From Paracoccaceae bacterium (GTDB lineage: Bacteria > Pseudomonadota > Alphaproteobacteria > Rhodobacterales > Rhodobacteraceae), in assembly GCA_026982515.1 (NCBI GenBank), contig JALSGY010000028.1, forward strand, positions 1 through 6,353: a stretch of 6,353 bases of DNA. Direction: 5' to 3'. Below are positions 1-4,755 of this stretch, in pieces (positions within the stretch are counted from its first letter, which is position 1; every line of letters starts with the position of its first letter). Below the pieces are notes generated by a model. The model was not told the DNA's origin, did no database searches, and saw nothing but the letters and a program-made list of their open reading frames with translations. The translations under genes were made by a program, and so were the position numbers.

Positions 1-51
1 GTGGCGGGCGAGGTGCGCGAGATGCTGGCCGAGGCCGTCGCCGCCGTCTGA
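1..51 (+). CDS. C-terminal end of an unidentified protein (partial, 5' end outside window)
   Basis: The frame is open from the first base to a TGA at 49-51 and encodes 16 residues ending in MLAEAVAAV. All 16 codons end in G or C, which matches the coding style of the neighbouring genes and supports a real coding end rather than chance. The stop is directly followed by the ATG of the TVP38-family gene (TGAATG), so the two are probably co-transcribed and translationally coupled. The fragment is too short to identify a family; it looks like the end of an alanine-rich amphipathic helix. Confidence 0.6.
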   Translation: MAGEVREMLAEAVAAV

Positions 52-732
52 ATGTGGATCGCCCGAAACTGGCGCATCGCGCTTCTGGCCACCGTCGTGC
101 TTGCGGGCACGGCGGTGGTCGTGTTTCAGCCGCCCTGGTTTGCGGCCCTGAGCGAAGGGTTCGACCGCGACCGCCTGCAGGAGATGGTCGCCCGGGCCGG
201 CTTCTGGGGGCCGGCGCTGATCGTCCTGATGATGACCGTCGCGGTGGTCATGAGCCCGATTCCCAGCGCCCCGATCGCGCTTGCCGCAGGCGCGGCCTAC
301 GGCCATGTCTGGGGCACCGTCTACGTGCTGATCGGGGCCGAAACCGGAGCGCTGATCGCCTTCGCCCTGGCCCGGGTGCTGGGCCGCGAAACCCTGCGCA
401 GATGGTTCGGCGACAGGATCGATGCGGGGTTGCTGGGCTCGCAGAACGTGCTGATGTGGATGGTCTTCGTCTCGCGGCTGATGCCCTTCGTCTCGTTCGA
501 TCTGATCAGCTATGCCGCCGGGCTAAGCGTGCTGAAGCCGTGGCGCTTCGCGCTGGCCACCCTGGCGGGGATCGTCCCGGCCAGCTTCCTGCTGGCCCAT
601 CTCGGCGTGCAGGCGGTCGCCACGGAGTCGGGCGCAGGCAAGTGGATCGTGCTGGCGCTGGGGCTGGGCACCGGGCTGCCGGTGTTGTGGGCGGCGCTGC
701 GCAAGCGCAGTGGGCGCAGCCCCGGCGGCTGA
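52..732 (+). CDS. TVP38/TMEM64 family (SNARE-associated/DedA-like) inner-membrane protein
   Basis: This 226-residue polytopic membrane protein belongs to the TVP38/TMEM64 (SNARE-associated Golgi, VTT-domain) family, whose bacterial members are DedA-related and are suspected of roles in lipid or ion transport; no specific substrate can be read from the sequence. A hydrophobic segment spans about residues 8-26. The VTT core follows: a PIPSAPIALAAG stretch at 69-80, spaced glycines at 84, 88, 95 and 99, and an ARVLGR motif at 107-112. The second half carries SRLMPFVSFDLISYAAGL at 141-158 and GIVPASF at 173-179, typical of the family, and a last hydrophobic segment at about 198-216. The length is usual for bacterial members. 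The start is the ATG adjoining the previous stop; no good Shine-Dalgarno is visible, so expression probably depends on coupling to the upstream gene. It converges on ctaB with a 4-base gap and is not obviously related to the oxidase genes. Confidence 0.88.
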   Translation: MWIARNWRIALLATVVLAGTAVVVFQPPWFAALSEGFDRDRLQEMVARAGFWGPALIVLMMTVAVVMSPIPSAPIALAAGAAYGHVWGTVYVLIGAETGALIAFALARVLGRETLRRWFGDRIDAGLLGSQNVLMWMVFVSRLMPFVSFDLISYAAGLSVLKPWRFALATLAGIVPASFLLAHLGVQAVATESGAGKWIVLALGLGTGLPVLWAALRKRSGRSPGG

Positions 733-740
733 GGTCTCAG
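729..740. repeat. Short inverted repeat containing both convergent stop codons
   Basis: The sequence CTGAG-GT-CTCAG is a perfect 5-bp inverted repeat with a 2-base centre. The TGA of the TVP38-family gene (730-732) and the TGA of ctaB (737-739 on the minus strand) lie in opposite arms. An alternative pairing, 724-731 with 743-749 and one bulged G, makes a longer but imperfect stem. There is no T-tract on either side, so this is not a convincing intrinsic terminator; it could be a weak bidirectional stop or a coincidence of two TGA codons facing each other. Confidence 0.4.
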
Positions 741-1687
741 AACAGCGCCGGCCAGAAGGGCAGCTCCAGCCCGAACTGCCGCAGCACCGCCTCGGCGATC
801 AGCCCCACGAACAGGCCGAAGAGATAGAACAGCGACAGCCTGAAGAAGCGCTTTTCGGCCGCGAACCTGTCGGCCGCGGCCGCGGTCTCGTCACGCCGGC
901 GCAGGGCCGCGGCCCGGCGCACGAAGGCCGCGTTCAGCCATAGCGCCAGCGCCAGGTAAAGCGGCCCGCCGACAGAGCTGAAGGCCAGTGCCAGCGAGAC
1001 GGGCACCAGCAGCAGGGTGTAGATCAGGATCTGGCGGCGGGTCTCCGGCCGGCCGTGGGTCACGGTCAGCATCGGCACCTCGGCGCGCGAGTAGTCATCC
1101 TTCATGAACAGCGCCAGCGACCAGAAATGCGGCGGCGTCCACATGAAGATGAGGAGGAACATCAGCACCGGCGCCGGCGTCAGCCCGCCGGTGACTGCCA
1201 TCCAGCCGATCATCGGCGGAAAGGCCCCGGCCGCGCCGCCGATGACGATGTTCCACGGCGTCGCGCGTTTCAGCCACATGGTGTAGATCACCGCGTAGAA
1301 GAAGATGGTGAAGGCCAGCAGTGCCGCGGCGGCGAAATTGGTCACCAGCCCCAGCAGCAGCACCGAAAGCGCCGAGAGCGCCAGGCCGAAATTGCGCGCC
1401 TCGGCCGGGGTAATGCGCCCGGTCGGCACCGGGCGGGCGGCGGTGCGGCGCATCCGCGCGTCGATATCGGCATCCCACCACATGTTGAGCGCGCCCGAGG
1501 CCCCGCCGCCGATGGCGATCAGCGCGATCGCGGCGATCGCGGCCAGGGGATGGATGCTGCCCGGTGCCACGTAAAGCCCCGCCGCAGCGGTGAACACCAC
1601 CAGCGACATCACGCGGGGCTTGAGCAGGGCGAAGTAATCTCCCATCCGGGATGTGCGAGCACCTGCGGAAACTGTCGTATCGGTCAT
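737..1687 (-). CDS. ctaB: Protoheme IX farnesyltransferase (heme O synthase)
   Basis: This 316-residue integral membrane prenyltransferase of the UbiA superfamily adds a farnesyl group to heme B to make heme O, which is an oxidase cofactor itself or is converted to heme A by CtaA (not in the window). The first Asp-rich motif is intact: N68-x3-D72-x3-D76, followed by R78-M79-x-R81-T82 and R85-P86, the family signature. YTMWLKRATPWNIVIGGAAG at 135-154 and the KDDYSRAEVPML segment at 196-207 are also characteristic. About nine hydrophobic helices fit the fold. The frame is open upstream to 1876, but that would overlap the cupredoxin gene; the ATG at 1687, with a weak GAAAGG at 1696-1701 eight bases upstream, gives the expected N-terminus (GDYFALLKPRVMSLVVFT). 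An ATG at residue 15 is a less likely alternative. It lies 101 bases downstream of the cupredoxin gene on the same strand, as an accessory gene of the oxidase locus. Confidence 0.96.
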   Translation of the reverse strand: MTDTTVSAGARTSRMGDYFALLKPRVMSLVVFTAAAGLYVAPGSIHPLAAIAAIALIAIGGGASGALNMWWDADIDARMRRTAARPVPTGRITPAEARNFGLALSALSVLLLGLVTNFAAAALLAFTIFFYAVIYTMWLKRATPWNIVIGGAAGAFPPMIGWMAVTGGLTPAPVLMFLLIFMWTPPHFWSLALFMKDDYSRAEVPMLTVTHGRPETRRQILIYTLLLVPVSLALAFSSVGGPLYLALALWLNAAFVRRAAALRRRDETAAAADRFAAEKRFFRLSLFYLFGLFVGLIAEAVLRQFGLELPFWPALF

Positions 1688-1743
1688 GTAAAGCGCCTTT
1701 CGGGAGTCACGCCGCGCGGAGCACGGGAAATTCGGGAAAGTCG

Positions 1744-1775
1744 GCGCGGCCAGGGCCCCGAGGCCCCGGCCGCAC
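1744..1775 (-). other. GC-rich RNA hairpin between the cupredoxin gene and ctaB
   Basis: Arms 1746-1757 and 1762-1773 pair over 12 bp around a 4-base loop (UCGG in the minus-strand transcript). The single non-Watson-Crick position (1752/1767) is A-C on the plus strand but a G-U wobble in the minus-strand RNA, so the structure is complete only in the transcript of the oxidase operon. One more wobble and one G-C pair extend it to 14 bp (1744-1775). No U-tract follows (the next bases are CGACUUUCCC), so it is not a standard intrinsic terminator. It more likely acts as a partial terminator, an mRNA 3'-end stabiliser or a processing site that sets ctaB expression apart from the oxidase genes. It sits alone in the only sizeable intergenic gap of the window. 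Confidence 0.5.
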
Positions 1776-1788
1776 ACGCATTGCAAGG

Positions 1789-2529
1789 CTACATTTCCAT
1801 CTGCATGCCTTCGGTGGCCATCTGGCCCATCATGCCCATCTGCATGTGGTAGGGCAGCATGCACATGAACATCCACACGCCGGCCTCCTGGACTTCCATC
1901 ACCAGGGAGAATTCGGCTCCCGGCATGACCAGAGACTGCTCGTAGAGCGCTTCGTGCTCCAGCAGGCTCCAGTCGGCGCGGGTCGCCCGGTAGGTGATGG
2001 CCGACATGGCGGGCATGGTCATGAACATGAACTCATGCGGGATCTGGCCGGTGTTCTTGATGGTGAACTTGATCCGCTCGCCCTTCTTCACCTGGATGTT
2101 CATTTCCGAGAACTTCCACTCGGTCATGTCGAGCCTGATCTCTCGATCGTATTCGCCCTCGTCCATGATCATCAGGCCGCCTTCGGCTGCCATCTGCTCT
2201 CCGCCGTCCATGGCCATCCCGTCGCCGGCTTCGCCGCCGTTCATGGCCATGCCTTCGCCGCCACCGCTCATGTCCATTCCGGGCATGTCGCCGGCCGCCT
2301 TCAGCGCCGCTTCAAGAGCGGCCTCGTCCTCGGGCGGAACCTCGAAGATACCGTGCTCCAGTTCTTCGTTTTCCTCCAGTTCGGTGAGATCGGGCAGTGC
2401 GCCCTCTTCGACGAACTGCTCCAGAAGCGTGACCTTGGGCGGCTCCTGGTATTCAGGCCCGGAGTTGAAGACCAGATATACCAGAAGGGCAACGCCGACG
2501 ATGGTTGTCGTTACGAATATCCGTATCAT
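1789..2529 (-). CDS. Membrane-anchored methionine-rich cupredoxin (type 1 copper) of the oxidase locus
   Basis: This 246-residue protein has an N-terminal membrane anchor (residues 4-22; no Cys after it, so not a lipoprotein), an acidic linker (about 36-78), a Met/Gly-rich segment (81-122) and a C-terminal cupredoxin domain (about 128-237) expected in the periplasm. The type 1 copper ligands are readable: H165 in IPHEF, then C223-x4-H228-x4-M233, the plastocyanin/azurin-like order. It contains 30 methionines (12%), including M168, M170, M172 and M175 after the first His and a Met-rich C-terminus. The His-Cys-His-Met pattern and Met-rich flank recall periplasmic copper-tolerance cupredoxins such as CopI, but the position directly behind oxidase subunit I suggests an oxidase role: electron donor to CuA or copper delivery. 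A GTG at 2547 is in frame and overlaps the subunit I stop, but the ATG at 2529, with AAGGAG nine bases upstream, is the better start. Fold confidence is high; function is inferred. Confidence 0.87.
   Translation of the reverse strand: MIRIFVTTTIVGVALLVYLVFNSGPEYQEPPKVTLLEQFVEEGALPDLTELEENEELEHGIFEVPPEDEAALEAALKAAGDMPGMDMSGGGEGMAMNGGEAGDGMAMDGGEQMAAEGGLMIMDEGEYDREIRLDMTEWKFSEMNIQVKKGERIKFTIKNTGQIPHEFMFMTMPAMSAITYRATRADWSLLEHEALYEQSLVMPGAEFSLVMEVQEAGVWMFMCMLPYHMQMGMMGQMATEGMQMEM
2200..2280 (-). repeat. Degenerate Gly-Met-x-Met-x-Gly-Gly coding repeats in the cupredoxin gene
   Basis: Three short protein repeats, GMDMSGG (residues 84-90), GMAMNGG (93-99) and GMAMDGG (104-110), lie between the acidic linker and the copper domain. 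The DNA copies are similar but not identical. Paired Met-x-Met motifs of this kind bind Cu(I) through thioether sulfur in known copper transporters and chaperones, so the segment plausibly binds Cu(I). No His is present in this stretch, which favours Cu(I) over Cu(II). Confidence 0.7.
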
Positions 2530-2538
2530 TTTCTGCGT

Positions 2539-2544
2539 CTCCTT
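2539..2544 (-). promoter_or_regulatory. Ribosome binding site AAGGAG deciding the cupredoxin start
   Basis: A strong Shine-Dalgarno sequence lies nine bases before the ATG at 2529 and overlaps the last base of the subunit I stop codon. It would be inside the coding region if the GTG at 2547 were used, which argues for the ATG and removes six residues (VKETQK) from the longest reading frame. Confidence 0.75.
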
Positions 2545-4112
2545 CACTCGGCCGGCGTTGCGACGGCAGCGGCATCATCCTCGACCGGCCAGGGATCACC
2601 CTCGACCTGCCTGCCCCTGCTGGCGCTGACCGCAAAGTTGTACAGGAACAGAATGAAGCCGAGCCCGATCAGATAGGCGCCGACGGTGATCATGAACTGG
2701 GTCGAAGCCCATTCGGGCAGCGGCGGGTAGTCATAGACCCAGCGCGGGAAGTAGGTATACCCGGCCAGGAACATGCCGCTGATCTTGGTGAACAGGCCGA
2801 TCTGCCACAGCCAGAAGTGGCTGTTGGCCAGTTTCTGGTTGTACATCCGTCCGGTGATGTAGGGATACAGGTAGTAGACCCCCGCAATCGCCATCTGCCC
2901 CACGAAGCCGAAGAACATCGCGTGGAAGTGCGCCGGAATCCAGTAGGTGTTGTGGATGAAGTCCGAGTCGATCGAGATCTGCGCGTTGATGAACGCGGTC
3001 GCCCCGCCGTAGATGATGAAGCCGATCGATGCCACCATGAACTTGAAGGGCACCGCCCGGCGCGCCGATGTCGGGATGCGCTCCATGAACAGGGTCGCGA
3101 CCCAGTTGAACACGTGCAGCACGCTGGGAATGAACACCAGCAGCGTCAGGATCTGGACCATCCGCTCATACCACCCCGATACCGTGTAAAGCGGCTGGAA
3201 GTGGTGCGGGCCGATCGGGATCGCGCCCAGCATCAGCAGGATGAACGCCGCCACGCCCGACCAGTAGCTCCACATCGGATGGCCGAGGAACCGCGGCATC
3301 AGCGTGTAGAGCACCGCGATCGCCGGCACGAAGGGCAGATAGACCGCCGGGTGGCCATAGGACCAGAACACGTAGAGGAAGAACTTCACGCTTCCGCCGC
3401 GGGACGGATCGAAATAGGCCGTGATCTCCAGATAGTCGGTCAGCAGCCCCAGGCCGATGAAGGCCAGCGGGATGGTCGAGACCATGAACAGCAGGCCGAC
3501 GGTGCCCGTGGCCCAGGCCATCAGCGGCGCCTTGCTCCAGCCGCCCTTCGCTTCCAGCGCGTTGCGCAGCAGCACGGCACCTGCCAGGAATTCCGACACG
3601 GCCACCAGGAAGATCGCCAGGTACCCCATCCACAGCAGCGGATTGCCGGTGCGCAGGGACATCGGCGGATAGGCCGTCCAGGTGAAATCGGGCCGGCCGA
3701 TCACCAGCAGGACCGCCGCCAGGATCAGCAGCCAGTAGCTCCACTGTGCGGCCTTCGCCCAGATCAGGCGCTCATGGCCCAGAACCTTCGGCAGCAAGAA
3801 GTAGCAGACCGAGACGACCAACGGGATCAGGAAGCCGAACACCATGATCATCCCGTGCAGGGTCATCAGCGTCATGTAGACCCGCGCCCCCAGGATCTGC
3901 ACATCCGGCACGGCCAGCTCGGTGCGGAACAGGATCGCCATGATCCCGCCAAGCGCCAGCATCACCAGCGAAGTCAGGATGCCCTTGATGGCAATATGCC
4001 GGTAGTCGTCGGAGAACAGGAGCGACTTCAGCGTCATCTTGCCGATGAGGTTCTCCACGTCCCAGTGGGGCAGGTTCCCCATTCTCTTCAGGTCAAGTTC
4101 CTTGTCAGCCAT
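2544..4112 (-). CDS. Heme-copper oxidase subunit I (cytochrome c oxidase, divergent, ba3-like features)
   Basis: This 522-residue catalytic subunit reduces O2 to water in the inner membrane; about 12 hydrophobic helices are visible. All metal ligands are present: H86 (TLHGM) and H397 for the low-spin heme, H254, H303 and H304 for CuB, H395 for the high-spin heme, and Y258 in H254-P-A-V-Y258, the Tyr that cross-links to the CuB His. That Tyr argues for an oxygen reductase rather than a NO reductase. Canonical proton-channel residues are missing: helix-VI Glu is A256, the K-channel Lys position is H333 (PSVLHVFNW), and the D-channel Asp and Asn align with R115 and A122. The HNTYWIPAHFH and IPIGPHHF segments resemble B-type (ba3) enzymes, while WTAYPP (145-150) and FDPSRGG (234-240) recall A-type ones. 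The start is the ATG at 4112, which overlaps subunit II by 8 bp and avoids a basic 19-residue extension in the longer frame. No subunit III gene follows. Confidence 0.95.
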   Translation of the reverse strand: MADKELDLKRMGNLPHWDVENLIGKMTLKSLLFSDDYRHIAIKGILTSLVMLALGGIMAILFRTELAVPDVQILGARVYMTLMTLHGMIMVFGFLIPLVVSVCYFLLPKVLGHERLIWAKAAQWSYWLLILAAVLLVIGRPDFTWTAYPPMSLRTGNPLLWMGYLAIFLVAVSEFLAGAVLLRNALEAKGGWSKAPLMAWATGTVGLLFMVSTIPLAFIGLGLLTDYLEITAYFDPSRGGSVKFFLYVFWSYGHPAVYLPFVPAIAVLYTLMPRFLGHPMWSYWSGVAAFILLMLGAIPIGPHHFQPLYTVSGWYERMVQILTLLVFIPSVLHVFNWVATLFMERIPTSARRAVPFKFMVASIGFIIYGGATAFINAQISIDSDFIHNTYWIPAHFHAMFFGFVGQMAIAGVYYLYPYITGRMYNQKLANSHFWLWQIGLFTKISGMFLAGYTYFPRWVYDYPPLPEWASTQFMITVGAYLIGLGFILFLYNFAVSASRGRQVEGDPWPVEDDAAAVATPAE

Positions 4113-4755
4113 TGGAGGTCCCCTCTCCCGTATCGAGCTGCGATGTTTCTTCGTTGTCTTCGTCGGCACCCTGCACCACCAGCCAGGCCTTCATCTGGGC
4201 ATGGCCGACGCCGCAGTAGTTGACGCACTGGATCAGATACTTGCCCGGCTTGTCGGGGGCCCTGATCCACAATTCGCGCACATCTCCCGGATCGATCTCG
4301 GCCACGATATTGGCAACGGGGATGTTGAAGCCGTGGATTACGTCATTACTCATGACCCTGAACAGGACCTTCTCGCCCGGCTGGACGATCGCCGCGTTCC
4401 TGCTCAGTTCGTTGTTTTCATTGATGAAGGCAAAGCCCCACTGGAAGGCCGCGACATTGATCACCTGGTCGAAGACGCCCTTGCGGTCTTCCTTGGCCAG
4501 GGGCGTGCCCGCAACCTCTTCCCACTGCCTAAGCTCGGCCTGGTAGGCCTTGTAGGTCGTCTTGGAGTTCCAGTCGGCATAGTAGACCAGAACCAGCATG
4601 CCGATGATGAACAGGAACTCGAAACTGTAGCTGACCTTCCATCTCTTTTCCATGAACATGGCGGCTGCCAGGCCGACCAAGCCCAGGATGGTGAAGCCGG
4701 CGGTGATCGCGATCAGCGTCGCCTGCCCCCCCGATAGGCCTAGAGCGTTTTCCAT
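4105..4755 (-). CDS. Cytochrome c oxidase subunit II with CuA centre
   Basis: This 216-residue subunit accepts electrons from cytochrome c or a cupredoxin and passes them to subunit I. Two membrane segments (about 12-35 and 44-61) anchor a periplasmic cupredoxin domain. The binuclear CuA ligands are complete: H141 in DVIHGF, then C177-x3-C181-x3-H185-x2-M188. The loop reads CVNYCGVGHAQM, with Asn where aa3 enzymes have Glu (CSEIC) and close to the CNQYCGLGHQNM form of Thermus ba3. W106 in FQWGF sits where A-type enzymes carry the Trp of QWYW that takes the first electron. A CAAX-like end or fused cytochrome c domain is absent; the last 20 residues are acidic and low-complexity. The ATG at 4755 has AGGGAGG eight bases upstream. 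The gene starts inside the end of the kinase gene (16-bp overlap) and its stop overlaps the subunit I start. Confidence 0.95.
   Translation of the reverse strand: MENALGLSGGQATLIAITAGFTILGLVGLAAAMFMEKRWKVSYSFEFLFIIGMLVLVYYADWNSKTTYKAYQAELRQWEEVAGTPLAKEDRKGVFDQVINVAAFQWGFAFINENNELSRNAAIVQPGEKVLFRVMSNDVIHGFNIPVANIVAEIDPGDVRELWIRAPDKPGKYLIQCVNYCGVGHAQMKAWLVVQGADEDNEETSQLDTGEGTSNG
4120..4126 (-). promoter_or_regulatory. Ribosome binding site AGAGGGG for oxidase subunit I
   Basis: This purine-rich site lies seven bases before the subunit I ATG, inside the end of the subunit II gene. The spacer between them contains CCTC, which can pair with GAGG in the site (a 4-bp stem with a GGA loop). Such a small stem could hide the site until ribosomes translating subunit II open it, coupling the two subunits; the stem is short, so this is tentative. 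Confidence 0.5.

Noticed and set aside
1688..1876. Upstream extension of ctaB by 63 codons
   Set aside because: It would overlap the end of the cupredoxin gene by 88 bases, includes the intergenic hairpin, and the extra peptide is unlike CtaB N-termini; the ATG at 1687 fits the family.
1651..2676. A 341-codon plus-strand frame opposite the cupredoxin gene, very rich in His
   Set aside because: The His-rich look comes from reading Met codons (ATG) backwards as CAT. It spans three genes on the other strand and has no coding support of its own.
2544..4112. Subunit I as a nitric oxide reductase or cbb3-type subunit
   Set aside because: The HPAVY motif retains the active-site Tyr in helix VI, which NO reductases lack and cbb3 enzymes place elsewhere, and a CuA subunit II is encoded next to it.
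4113..4169. Upstream extension of subunit I by 19 residues
   Set aside because: The added peptide is basic and would deepen the overlap with subunit II; the ATG at 4112 has a ribosome binding site at a good distance and gives a normal N-terminus.
2505..4223. A 572-codon open frame on the plus strand opposite subunit I
   Set aside because: It is a mirror of the GC-rich subunit I coding pattern. The predicted product is rich in Arg, His, Gln and Asp with no membrane segment or recognisable domain, while the minus strand encodes a complete oxidase subunit.
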